Origin: an uncultured Bacilli bacterium
Lineage (GTDB): Bacteria > Bacillota_I > Bacilli_A > RF39 > UBA660
Direction: 5' to 3'
Assembly: GCA_934130235.1 (NCBI GenBank)
Contig: CAKOXU010000008.1
Location: 1 to 35,383 of the forward strand
DNA: 35,383 nucleotides
In this document: one piece after another, positions 23,480 through 30,975 of the stretch
Position numbering within the stretch: position 1 is the first letter of the stretch
How the letters are laid out: each line of letters starts with the position of its first letter
Position numbers and translations under genes: made by a program
The notes under the pieces: model-generated
The model's input: only the letters and a program-made list of their open reading frames with translations
The model's database searches: none
Told to the model about the DNA's origin: nothing

Positions 23480-23518
23480 AAACATATAAAAACCTGTATA
23501 AATTAATACAGCGATATA

Positions 23519-23547
23519 ATAATATCACATTTTAATATAAAAGTAAA
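23519..23547 (-). promoter_or_regulatory. Promoter of rplK-rplA
   Basis: TTTACT (23542-23547), 17 bases, TATTAT (23519-23524) on the reverse strand. Confidence 0.6.
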
Positions 23548-23567
23548 GAATTTTTTATTAAATTATA

Positions 23568-24191
23568 TTATTTAAATCTAAAATAATGCATTCCTAGTTT
23601 TTTATATACCGTAGATGCTCTAGGTGATGATAACAATCTTGCAAATATTAAATTATAAAATTCATCTATTAATATTATAGAGCACAAACTTATACTTATA
23701 ATTAAAAAAGTCTTCTTATTCATTTTACGTGCTAAAGTAAATAACATAGGAACTATTACATACATAAGCACTAAACTCGATAGTCCAAAAAACAATACAC
23801 TTCTTAAGCATACAAAACCATCTATATTTCCAAAATTAAGTATCTCCTGATTGTAATCCCAGCACCTACTATTAGTAAGTTTAAACATCCACCATCCTGA
23901 AAAATATTCTAATATACCAGTTGATATAGTACTAATTAAAAAAACTTTAAAAGGACTTTTACGATGCTTATATGTCAAAAAATATATCATCATAGAGCCA
24001 GTTGCGTATATATTTATCCAAGGTAAAAAATTTCCACCTCGCCAATAAAATTGTTTCATACCTCCATTAAAAAAATAAAATATATATTCATATACGAATC
24101 CAAAAACGCCTGTTATAACTATTAGTAAACAGAAAATTCCTAACATAGTTATCTTGTCAAAAGAATGATCTTTATTTAAATAATCTTTCAT
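23568..24191 (-). CDS. Integral membrane protein of the PF06541 type (putative ABC permease family)
   Basis: A 207-aa protein with five or six hydrophobic segments. Family features visible are GVFGFVYEYIFY, a charged-aromatic loop (FYWRGG...FLPW), EYFSGWWMFKL, and CWDYN followed about nine residues later by NIDGFVCLRS. These match the PF06541 proteins, annotated as putative ABC transporter permeases although no partner ATPase is usually nearby and none is here. Function unknown. The ATG at 24191 follows AGGTGG. The gene lies between nusG and rplK, normally adjacent genes, and is bounded by its own promoter and the nusG terminator, so it looks like an insertion into the secE-rpoC cluster. Confidence 0.75.
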   Translation of the reverse strand: MKDYLNKDHSFDKITMLGIFCLLIVITGVFGFVYEYIFYFFNGGMKQFYWRGGNFLPWINIYATGSMMIYFLTYKHRKSPFKVFLISTISTGILEYFSGWWMFKLTNSRCWDYNQEILNFGNIDGFVCLRSVLFFGLSSLVLMYVIVPMLFTLARKMNKKTFLIISISLCSIILIDEFYNLIFARLLSSPRASTVYKKLGMHYFRFK

Positions 24192-24206
24192 ACTACCACC
24201 TATTTT

Positions 24207-24234
24207 ATTATATCAAAAAGCAAAAAAAATGCAA
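24207..24234 (-). promoter_or_regulatory. Promoter of the PF06541-type gene
   Basis: TTGCAT (24229-24234), 16 bases, TATAAT (24207-24212) on the reverse strand. The -35 box lies in the 3' arm of the nusG terminator. Confidence 0.6.
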
Positions 24235-24246
24235 TAATGCATTTTT
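24222..24246 (-). terminator. Terminator of secE-nusG
   Basis: AAAAATGCA and TGCATTTTT form a 9-bp stem with a 4-base loop followed by more T. The stem begins in the nusG stop codon. Confidence 0.75.
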
Positions 24247-24781
24247 AAGCCTTCTCTATTTCAGTAAATCCTACTTCCACTATAGTTTCTTGACCAAATA
24301 AATCAAGCGCCACTTCTAATATTTGATTAGCCATATCTATATTTTTTACTTTGCCATACATATTTGCAAAGGCACCAGATATTACCTTAACAGTATCATC
24401 TACATTTATCTCATTTACAACATCAATACGGCTCATACCCATATTACCTAAAATTCTATCAACTTCTTCTTTTGTAAGTGGGAAAGGTTTAGCTCCTTTT
24501 CCAGAAGAACCAATAAATCCAGTAACACCCGGCGTATTACGTACTATAAACCATGCCTCATCAGTCATGATCATTTCTACTAATATATATCCAGGAAACA
24601 TTTTTGTTTCCTTTTCTACTTCTTTTCCAGCAGAATTAATAGTTACTTCTTTTTGTGATGGTACAATTACACGAAAAATATAATCCTCCATCCCCATACT
24701 TGATGCACGCATTTCCAACTTTTCTTTTACCTTATTCTCATGCCCTGAATAAGTATTAACTACATACCATTCTTTTTCCAT
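24245..24781 (-). CDS. nusG: Transcription termination/antitermination protein NusG
   Basis: NusG binds the RNA polymerase clamp, affects pausing and links transcription to translation. The 178-aa protein has the NGN domain (WYVVNTYSGHENKVKEKLE; FPGYILVEM; VRNTPGVTGFIGS) and a C-terminal KOW domain (GAFANMYGKV). Standard length. The ATG overlaps the secE stop as TAATG. Placement directly after secE is universal in Firmicutes and supports both calls. Confidence 0.99.
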   Translation of the reverse strand: MEKEWYVVNTYSGHENKVKEKLEMRASSMGMEDYIFRVIVPSQKEVTINSAGKEVEKETKMFPGYILVEMIMTDEAWFIVRNTPGVTGFIGSSGKGAKPFPLTKEEVDRILGNMGMSRIDVVNEINVDDTVKVISGAFANMYGKVKNIDMANQILEVALDLFGQETIVEVGFTEIEKA

Positions 24782-24960
24782 TATCCAAACACCTTAACCA
24801 ATCCACTCAATATTCCATCTATTAGTGTAAAATACAACATAAAAAAGCATATAATAACAAGTGCAGCTACTGACAATTTTACCATTTCTTTTTTCTTTGG
24901 CCATCTTACCTTTTTCATTTCTTTTTTTACATTAACAAAAAATCTCGCTATTCTTTTCAT
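24781..24960 (-). CDS. secE: Protein translocase subunit SecE (59 aa)
   Basis: A short ORF reading MKRIARFFVNVKKEMKKVRW followed by PKKKEM, then one membrane helix (residues about 31-55) ending in VFG. The segment KKEMKKVRWPKKKE is the amphipathic cytoplasmic helix that identifies SecE, which braces SecY in the translocon. A GGTGAAAT sequence precedes the ATG at 24960. The position upstream of nusG is the usual one. Short single-span SecE is the norm for Firmicutes. Confidence 0.97.
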   Translation of the reverse strand: MKRIARFFVNVKKEMKKVRWPKKKEMVKLSVAALVIICFFMLYFTLIDGILSGLVKVFG

Positions 24961-25014
24961 ATTTCACCTACTTAAATTTTTCTAAAATAAAAACACATAT
25001 CCGTGCTCACATAA

Positions 25015-25043
25015 ATAATAGCACACTATCTATTATTTGTCAA
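25015..25043 (-). promoter_or_regulatory. Promoter of secE-nusG
   Basis: TTGACA (25038-25043), 17 bases, TATTAT (25015-25020) on the reverse strand. The TGA stop of the upstream exporter gene lies inside the -35 box. Confidence 0.75.
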
Positions 25044-25846
25044 CACATAAAATTGATTATTAAACCACTTAAAGCCCCTACTATATATATAATAAAAAGT
25101 ATAAATATATTTTCACTAATATTTTTATTTTCTTTAAATAACACTAAGATTGCCACTCCACTATTTGTAAGTAATCCTGCTATCATACTGCCCATTGTTA
25201 TAGCATTAGATAAATATAATTCAGTTAGCGCTACACTTGATGCACAATTAGGTATTAATCCTATAAAAGATGATATAAAAGGTGAATATAATTTATCATT
25301 TAAAAAATTAATACTATAGTGGTCAAAAACAATATTTAATCCAAAACTAACAAGCATTATAAATAATAATACCTTAAGTGTATGAATTAATGAGCTTTTA
25401 AATATTCCTTTCTCACAATGACAATTATCACTATTACACATATGATAATCTTCTTTTTTTCTTTTTCTATATATTAAATCAATTAGTATTCCTATAAACA
25501 TACCAATAAATATTTTTATAAGTAATATTGATACTATTGTATTAATTGAAGCTTTACTACTAATAAGTATTGGCAACATTTCATCTGATGTTGATAAATA
25601 TATGCTTATTAAGGTCCCTAAGCTAATAACACGCGTTATGTATAAGTTTGTAGCCATACATGAAAATCCACATTGTGGAACAACTCCTAGTAAAGCTCCT
25701 ACTATTGGATTACCACTCTTACCTATTATATCTTTACTTTTCTTTGAAAATGAATGTTCTAATAATTCTATAAGTAAAAAGGAAAGAAATAGAAAAGGTA
25801 ATAACTTCAAACCATCTATTAATGTATCCAGAATAATCTCTTTCAT
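25040..25846 (-). CDS. ArsP_2-type (PF11449) polytopic metal exporter
   Basis: A 268-aa membrane protein with about eight hydrophobic segments in two related halves. The first half has GVVPQCGFSCMATNLYITR and LSTSDEMLPI; the second has GLIPNCASSVALTELYL. This repeated (V/I)P(Q/N)C pattern and STSDEMLPI are typical of the putative heavy-metal or manganese exporter family PF11449. The central cytoplasmic loop has a His/Cys cluster (HMCNSDNCHCEKG, residues about 133-146) that could bind metal. The substrate cannot be read from sequence. GGTGAA precedes the ATG at 25846. It has its own promoter overlapping the upstream terminator. Together with the ZIP transporter at 27298 it suggests a local interest in divalent metals. 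Confidence 0.75.
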   Translation of the reverse strand: MKEIILDTLIDGLKLLPFLFLSFLLIELLEHSFSKKSKDIIGKSGNPIVGALLGVVPQCGFSCMATNLYITRVISLGTLISIYLSTSDEMLPILISSKASINTIVSILLIKIFIGMFIGILIDLIYRKRKKEDYHMCNSDNCHCEKGIFKSSLIHTLKVLLFIMLVSFGLNIVFDHYSINFLNDKLYSPFISSFIGLIPNCASSVALTELYLSNAITMGSMIAGLLTNSGVAILVLFKENKNISENIFILFIIYIVGALSGLIINFMC

Positions 25847-25861
25847 AATTTCACCAAAAAA

Positions 25862-25889
25862 ATTATATCATATATCAAGAAAAAAACAA
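25862..25889 (-). promoter_or_regulatory. Promoter of the ArsP_2-type gene
   Basis: TTGTTT (25884-25889), 16 bases, TATAAT (25862-25867) on the reverse strand. The -35 box lies in the preceding terminator. Confidence 0.55.
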
Positions 25890-25903
25890 GTATCACTTGT
25901 CTT
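25881..25903 (-). terminator. Terminator of the phosphohexomutase gene
   Basis: AAGACAAG and CTTGTTTT pair (one G-U) with a TGATA loop that holds the stop codon, followed by more T. Confidence 0.65.
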
Positions 25904-27257
25904 TTAATTTATTTATCAAGTCTGTAAACTCTTTTTGAATATTATTTAATCTGTTATTAGTTTTAGCTTCAAATCTAATTGTTAAATTTGGTCCAGTATT
26001 AGATGCCCTTACTAGAGCCCAACTATCATCAAACTGAACTCTAACTCCGTCTATATCATTATATTTATAATTTTTACTATCACAATAATCTTTTACTTTT
26101 TTTACTATATTAAATTTTTCAGCATCTGAAACAGGAACTTTTATTTCCTCCGTAGAATAATAATGATTTAAATTATCAAACATATCTGATAATTTTTTAT
26201 CTGTTTGAGACAAAATTTCTAACACTCTTAATCCAGCGTATATTCCATCATCAAAACCTTGATATCTATCTCTAAACCATACATGACCAGAAAACTCTCC
26301 ACCAAACGCATAACCATCTTTATTTATTTTAATATTCATATATGAATTACCGGTTCTATACATAAGATGCTGATAATTAAGTCTATCTAACTCATCTATT
26401 AATGTTTTACTACATTTTACATCATATATTGCTTTCTTAGGTTTAATAGTAGATGCCATTTGTCTATACATAAGTGTTAAATACATATCTGCTAAATATA
26501 TATTTCCTTTTTCATCTACTATCCCTACTCTATCTGCATCGCCATCTACACTAAATCCAAAATCATAACCTAATTCTGCTACTCTTTTGGCTAAATCAAT
26601 TTGATTCTTTTTTTCTGCAGGATCAGGCTGGTGATTAGGAAAATTAGGATCAGATGTACAATATAAATAGTCTACTTCTACATCAAACATATTCATTACA
26701 TCTTTTATAACAGTAGATGCAGTTCCGTTACCACAGTCTACTACAACTTTTACTTTTCTATTTCCTAAACTAATACTTTCTCTTATATTATTTAGATATT
26801 CCTCCTTAATATCCAAATCATACATTTTACCCTTACCTGTTTTATATTCTTCTTTATCTAAAAATTTCTTAAAATCTTTTATATAGTTACCATAAGCATT
26901 ACCGTAATAATCAAAAGAAATTTTAAAGCCATTATACTCCTTAGGATTATGTGAAGCAGTAATCATTATTCCGCATTTTACTGTCTTTAATTTTTTAGCA
27001 AAATAATACATAGGAGTTGTCACTAATCCTAAATTAATAACAGTACATCCAGAATCCATAAGTCCCTTTGTAAGAGCCTTAAAAAGTGCTACTGATGAAC
27101 TTCTATTATCATAACCTACTATTATCTCTGAATCATCTATGTATGATGCAAAAGCACGACCAAATGTATATGCAACATCACAATTTAGCTCTTTTCCGTA
27201 AATAGCTCTTATATCATATTCCCTAAATATGCTGTCGTCAATTTTTACTATTTTCAT
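25893..27257 (-). CDS. Phosphomannomutase/phosphoglucomutase (AlgC-like alpha-D-phosphohexomutase)
   Basis: This cytoplasmic enzyme interconverts hexose 1- and 6-phosphates, feeding nucleotide-sugar synthesis for cell-surface polysaccharides. At 454 aa it has the usual four domains. The phosphoserine loop is TASHNP with Ser102. The magnesium loop is DGDADR (238-243), the sugar-binding loop GEFSGH (320-325) and the phosphate-binding loop RASNTGP (417-423). All catalytic positions are intact. The sugar-binding loop and overall length place it with bifunctional PMM/PGM enzymes and not with phosphoglucosamine mutase (GlmM), which has a different GEQSGH loop. GGTGAT lies three bases before the ATG. 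It is transcribed from the promoter at 27273-27301. Confidence 0.93.
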   Translation of the reverse strand: MKIVKIDDSIFREYDIRAIYGKELNCDVAYTFGRAFASYIDDSEIIVGYDNRSSSVALFKALTKGLMDSGCTVINLGLVTTPMYYFAKKLKTVKCGIMITASHNPKEYNGFKISFDYYGNAYGNYIKDFKKFLDKEEYKTGKGKMYDLDIKEEYLNNIRESISLGNRKVKVVVDCGNGTASTVIKDVMNMFDVEVDYLYCTSDPNFPNHQPDPAEKKNQIDLAKRVAELGYDFGFSVDGDADRVGIVDEKGNIYLADMYLTLMYRQMASTIKPKKAIYDVKCSKTLIDELDRLNYQHLMYRTGNSYMNIKINKDGYAFGGEFSGHVWFRDRYQGFDDGIYAGLRVLEILSQTDKKLSDMFDNLNHYYSTEEIKVPVSDAEKFNIVKKVKDYCDSKNYKYNDIDGVRVQFDDSWALVRASNTGPNLTIRFEAKTNNRLNNIQKEFTDLINKLKDK

Positions 27258-27272
27258 TATATCACCAGTATT

Positions 27273-27301
27273 ATTATAGAATAAAAAAATTTTTTTATCA
27301 A
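27273..27301 (-). promoter_or_regulatory. Promoter of the phosphohexomutase gene
   Basis: TTGATA (27296-27301), 17 bases, TATAAT (27273-27278). The TGA stop of the ZIP gene is inside the -35 box and the spacer includes an A7T7 tract. Confidence 0.75.
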
Positions 27302-28083
27302 CCTAAGCAAACATCTAATAACATCATAATTGTAAACCCTATCAAAGTAAAAATAGCCATTAAACTTTTATTTTTATTCATCTGACTTTCAGGTATCAAT
27401 TCTTCAACAACTACATAAATCATTGCGCCAGCTGCAAACGCAAGCAAATATGGTAAAAGAATTCTAACCCTTAAAACAAGTAAAGCTCCTATTACACCAC
27501 TTATAGGTTCTACTATACCGCTTATTTGACCTAAAAAGAAAGATTTTTTTCTTGACATACCGCTCATTCTAAGGGGTAGACTTACGCTTGCACCTTCAGG
27601 TAAGTTTTGTATTCCTATACCTATTGCAAGGGCACAAGCACTAATAAATGTTGCTCCTTCTAAATTATAGGCTAAAGAACCAAATGCTACTCCTACCGCC
27701 ATTCCTTCAGGTATATTATGAAGAGTAATGGAACTCATTAGCATTAAGCTTCTTTTAGATTCTTTACCTGCATTAGAAACTTTATCAAAAATTTTATCAC
27801 CAATATAAAGTAATAATCCTCCTAATAGAAATCCAATAGTAATGACCAAATATACTTTTAAATTTAAATTAATTGACATTTCTATTGCAGGATTTAATAG
27901 TGAAAAAAATGAAGATGCGATCATTACTCCTGCAGATATTCCTAGCATTGAATCCAATAGATTCTTATTAGTATTTTTGAAAAAAATTACAAATGCTGCA
28001 CCTATCATAGTCATAAAATAAGTAAATAAAGTTGCTATTAGGGCTTGATTTACATGACTAATATTTTCTAAATAATTTAACAC
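27298..28083 (-). CDS. ZIP-family divalent metal transporter (ZupT/GufA type)
   Basis: A 261-aa inner-membrane protein with eight predicted helices. It has the paired ZIP motifs in helices 4 and 5: HNIPEG at residues 122-127 and NLPEGAS at 160-166, followed by GQISGIVEPISG and EELIPES. These supply the binuclear metal site for Zn, Fe or Mn uptake. The start is GTG at 28083 behind AGGTGG; the ATG two bases upstream runs into a stop. It follows the nucleosidase gene, with a weak hairpin between, and may be partly cotranscribed with it. Confidence 0.92.
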   Translation of the reverse strand: MLNYLENISHVNQALIATLFTYFMTMIGAAFVIFFKNTNKNLLDSMLGISAGVMIASSFFSLLNPAIEMSINLNLKVYLVITIGFLLGGLLLYIGDKIFDKVSNAGKESKRSLMLMSSITLHNIPEGMAVGVAFGSLAYNLEGATFISACALAIGIGIQNLPEGASVSLPLRMSGMSRKKSFFLGQISGIVEPISGVIGALLVLRVRILLPYLLAFAAGAMIYVVVEELIPESQMNKNKSLMAIFTLIGFTIMMLLDVCLG

Positions 28084-28107
28084 ATTACCACCTATACTTA
28101 TTTTATG

Positions 28108-28136
28108 AAAAAAAGATATATGTGTTATTGCATATA
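28108..28136 (-). terminator. Weak terminator after the nucleosidase gene
   Basis: TATATG and CATATA pair across an 8-base loop and are followed by TC and seven T. The 6-bp A/T-rich stem suggests leaky termination. Confidence 0.5.
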
Positions 28137-28137
28137 C

Positions 28138-28773
28138 CTATAATATATTATATATTAATTTTACTGCTTCCTTTGAAGCATCACTAATAAACTTACTAAA
28201 CTCTATTTTTGAACTACCATCCATTCTGTCTGATATACTTCTAATTATCAAAAATTTAACATTATTTAAATAACATACTTGTGCAATTGCACCGCTTTCC
28301 ATATCAACACAATCTATTCCAAACTCATCACGAATTCTTTTCTTTTCATAATTATCAGTTATAAATTTATCCGATGTACCAAGAACACCAAGTTTATAAT
28401 TAGATAAATTATATTCATCAACATTACACTCTATATATTTACCTACATTTTCAATCTCACCTATATCCCTTTCAAAAGCAGATGTATCAAAGTCAAACTG
28501 GTAAAACTTAGTTCCTATTACTATATCTTTGATATTTAACATATTATTTACACTTCCGGATACACCTATGTTTATTATAATAGATATATTAAACTTATCT
28601 ATTATTTTTTGAGTAGTAAGAGCAGCATTTACCTTTCCAACTGAACTTTTACATATAACTACATCATGATTCTTTATTTTTCCTAAAATAAATTCATCAC
28701 AATATTTTATATTATCAACTATAGAAAGCAATTCTTCTAATTCTTGCTTTTCAGCTATTACAAATCCTATCAT
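28138..28773 (-). CDS. mtnN: 5'-methylthioadenosine/S-adenosylhomocysteine nucleosidase
   Basis: This enzyme cleaves adenine from S-adenosylhomocysteine and methylthioadenosine, by-products of SAM use; it also clears 5'-deoxyadenosine made by radical SAM enzymes. The 211-aa sequence shows the catalytic acid position Glu11, the ribose/phosphorylase-fold loop NIGVSGSVN, the substrate-loop FDTSAFERD, the DMESGAIAQV segment (Glu159) and catalytic Asp182 in RSISD. All key residues are present. GGTGAT precedes the ATG by three bases. The gene is divergent from the carboxypeptidase cluster, with a symmetric promoter region in between. It would support NrdG and the radical SAM protein encoded earlier in the window. 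Confidence 0.93.
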   Translation of the reverse strand: MIGFVIAEKQELEELLSIVDNIKYCDEFILGKIKNHDVVICKSSVGKVNAALTTQKIIDKFNISIIINIGVSGSVNNMLNIKDIVIGTKFYQFDFDTSAFERDIGEIENVGKYIECNVDEYNLSNYKLGVLGTSDKFITDNYEKKRIRDEFGIDCVDMESGAIAQVCYLNNVKFLIIRSISDRMDGSSKIEFSKFISDASKEAVKLIYNIL

Positions 28774-28788
28774 GTTATCACCATAATA

Positions 28789-28834
28789 ATTATAGCACGC
28801 TTTTAATGTTTTTTTTATAAAAATGTGCTACAAT
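28789..28834. promoter_or_regulatory. Symmetric divergent promoter between mtnN and the carboxypeptidases
   Basis: Two extended -10 boxes face outward. TGCTATAAT on the reverse strand (-10 at 28789-28794) drives mtnN and TGCTACAAT on the forward strand (-10 at 28829-28834) drives the first VanY-like gene. The ten-base arms ATTATAGCAC and GTGCTACAAT are inverted repeats with one mismatch. Only 34 bases separate the -10 boxes, so the upstream elements overlap. Confidence 0.6.
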
Positions 28835-28850
28835 AATAATGGTGATGATT

Positions 28851-29807
28851 ATGAATAGAAAAAGAAAAATAAAGAAAAGTGCTTTTATTAAATTATTTAT
28901 AGTTTTATTAGTTTTTGTTATAGGTATACTTTATATAATTAAAACAATTAACTATCACAACTCGTATGAATATAAATTAAAACAATTAAATTATAGTGAC
29001 ACAGAAATTAAAAACATTAAAAAGCTAAAAAACAGTACTATAGATTATATTCTTACTATAGACTATAATAAGAATATTTCTAAATTTATAGATCAAAAAT
29101 ATTTTTTAGAAAGTAACTTAAAAAGTTATTTGAAGTATGCTAAAGAAAATGTAAAATCAAAAAAAGAAATTGTTAGTATAGTAAATGTTGGAGCTGATCA
29201 TGATTTTTATAAGAATGATAAAATTTCTGATGTCTCTTTAGGTAATTTATTATTGGTTAATAAGTTTTATCATTTGGATAATACATACTCTCCTGAACTT
29301 AAAAATATATCAAATCAATATAGTTATGGAGATAATCAAAAAATTACCGTAGACACTTATAATGCATTTATTCAAATGTTTAAGGCTGCTAAAAAGGAAG
29401 ATTTAACTCTTATCATTAATTCTTCTTACAGAAGTTATGAAGAACAGGAAGAAGTTTATAATGAATATAAATCTTCTCGTGGTGAAGAAGGTGCGGATTT
29501 AATTGCTGCACGTCCAGGATATTCTGAACACCAAACAGGCATGGCTATTGATATTCAAACATTTGGTTCCACTGGTAAAACTTTTGAAGAATTTGATGAA
29601 TTTAAATGGTTACAAGAAAATGCTTATAAATATGGATTTATTCTTAGATATCCTAAAGACAAAGAATACTTAACTGGATATAATTATGAATCATGGCACT
29701 ACAGATATGTTGGAATTGATGCTGCAACTTATATTCATGAGAATAATATAACTTTTGATGAGTATTATGCATACTTTATAGAAGGTGGTAAAAATGAAAA
29801 AAAGTAA
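28851..29807 (+). CDS. VanY-like D-alanyl-D-alanine carboxypeptidase 1
   Basis: This zinc peptidase would trim the terminal D-Ala from peptidoglycan stem peptides. It is predicted to be anchored outside the membrane. The 318-aa protein has a basic start, one membrane helix (residues about 13-30) and a helical stalk region. The C-terminal PF02557 domain shows SSYRSYEEQ, then the metal-binding SEHQTGMAID (His227 and Asp234) and ESWHYRYVG (Glu280 catalytic, His283 metal). The start is taken as 28851 because GGTGAT lies just before it; an in-frame ATG at 28839 would lie at or upstream of the predicted transcription start. Its 3' end overlaps the next gene by 14 bases. Complete and probably active. 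Confidence 0.92.
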   Translation: MNRKRKIKKSAFIKLFIVLLVFVIGILYIIKTINYHNSYEYKLKQLNYSDTEIKNIKKLKNSTIDYILTIDYNKNISKFIDQKYFLESNLKSYLKYAKENVKSKKEIVSIVNVGADHDFYKNDKISDVSLGNLLLVNKFYHLDNTYSPELKNISNQYSYGDNQKITVDTYNAFIQMFKAAKKEDLTLIINSSYRSYEEQEEVYNEYKSSRGEEGADLIAARPGYSEHQTGMAIDIQTFGSTGKTFEEFDEFKWLQENAYKYGFILRYPKDKEYLTGYNYESWHYRYVGIDAATYIHENNITFDEYYAYFIEGGKNEKK

Positions 29808-30942
29808 AAGAAAATTAAAATTGTTGCCTAAATTAATATTATTATTTATAATTATTTTTATAGGATATACAATTATAAATAGTAAACCAAGATCTTTGGA
29901 AGATATTGGATATAAACAAATAGAAATTAAAGAAATAAATAAACTTACAAAAAGTGAAATAGAGGCTATTAAAAAATTTAAATATAATAAAAATTTAGTT
30001 TATATAATAACTAGTGATGAATATGATTCAAACAAGTTATATTTATATTTAAAATATACTGAAAAATATAAAGATGTAGACTATTTAAAAGTGTTTAAAA
30101 TTATTAACAACAAAAACTTTAAAGAAGAAAATATGAGTGAATATATGGACTATGCTAAAGAATACTCTGCTGATGGAATAGTAGAACTTGTAAATAACTA
30201 TGGTAAAGAGTTAAAAGATGAAAGAACCGTCAATTTAATGAAGGAAAAATATTATATTCATGAATATTTAAACAGATATTTATCATATTTAGATATATAT
30301 CCTAAACTAGACTATAGTGAAGTAGTAAGGAATGTTAACTGTAATTTAGATAAAGTATATTATGAAGATGTCAGTGAAGCTGATACTTCTAAAGGTATGT
30401 ATACGTTAGTAAATAAATTTTATTATTTAACTGATAAATATGAATCAAACGATATAGTATCTGTTAAAAATAAATATACTAAATATAGTGCTAAATTAAA
30501 TAAAGATGCATATGAAGCATTTAAAAAAATGGCAGATGATATGGCTAAAGAGGATTTAACTATTAAAATAACTACTGGATATAGAAATTATAATTTTCAA
30601 AAAACTTTATACAATAATTATGTAGAATCAGATGGCGTTAAAGCAGCCGATACATATTCTGCACGTCCAGGATATTCTGAACATCAATTAGGATATTCTG
30701 CTGATATCACTAATGGAGATTTAGTCTCTTTTGATGAATTTGAAAATACAGAAGAATTTAAATGGTTACAAAAAAATGCTTATAAATATGGTTTTATACT
30801 AAGATTTCCAAAGGGAAAAGATGATCTTACTGGTTATATATATGAATCATGGCATTATAGATATGTTGGTAAAGATGTAGCAAAGTATATACATGAAAAC
30901 GATATTACATATGAAGAATATTACGCTTACTTTTTAAGATAA
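29794..30942 (+). CDS. VanY-like D-alanyl-D-alanine carboxypeptidase 2
   Basis: A 382-aa paralogue of the preceding gene. It has a basic N-terminus (MKKSKRKLKLLPKL), one membrane helix and a longer stalk with several lysine- and tyrosine-rich helical stretches. It ends in the PF02557 domain with TTGYRNYNFQ, SEHQLGYSADI and ESWHYRYVG, so the zinc ligands and catalytic Glu are all present. The ATG at 29794 follows AAGGTGG; the in-frame GTG at 29785 is part of that site. It overlaps the first gene and so belongs to the same operon. A strong terminator overlaps its stop codon. The different stalk length may place the active site at a different depth in the wall. Confidence 0.92.
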   Translation: MKKSKRKLKLLPKLILLFIIIFIGYTIINSKPRSLEDIGYKQIEIKEINKLTKSEIEAIKKFKYNKNLVYIITSDEYDSNKLYLYLKYTEKYKDVDYLKVFKIINNKNFKEENMSEYMDYAKEYSADGIVELVNNYGKELKDERTVNLMKEKYYIHEYLNRYLSYLDIYPKLDYSEVVRNVNCNLDKVYYEDVSEADTSKGMYTLVNKFYYLTDKYESNDIVSVKNKYTKYSAKLNKDAYEAFKKMADDMAKEDLTIKITTGYRNYNFQKTLYNNYVESDGVKAADTYSARPGYSEHQLGYSADITNGDLVSFDEFENTEEFKWLQKNAYKYGFILRFPKGKDDLTGYIYESWHYRYVGKDVAKYIHENDITYEEYYAYFLR

Positions 30943-30961
30943 GCATAATATTCTTTTTTTT
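30916..30961 (+). terminator. Strong terminator of the first two carboxypeptidase genes
   Basis: GAATATTACGCTTA and TAAGCATAATATTC form a 14-bp stem with one mismatch, followed by eight T. The 5' arm is coding. Confidence 0.85.
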
Positions 30962-30964
30962 AGA

Positions 30965-30970
30965 TATAAT
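30965..30970 (+). promoter_or_regulatory. -10 box directly before the third carboxypeptidase gene
   Basis: TATAAT ends five bases before the ATG at 30976, so a transcript from it would start at or beside the start codon. No good -35 box is seen at 16-18 bases upstream. Confidence 0.45.
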
Positions 30971-30975
30971 TTAGT

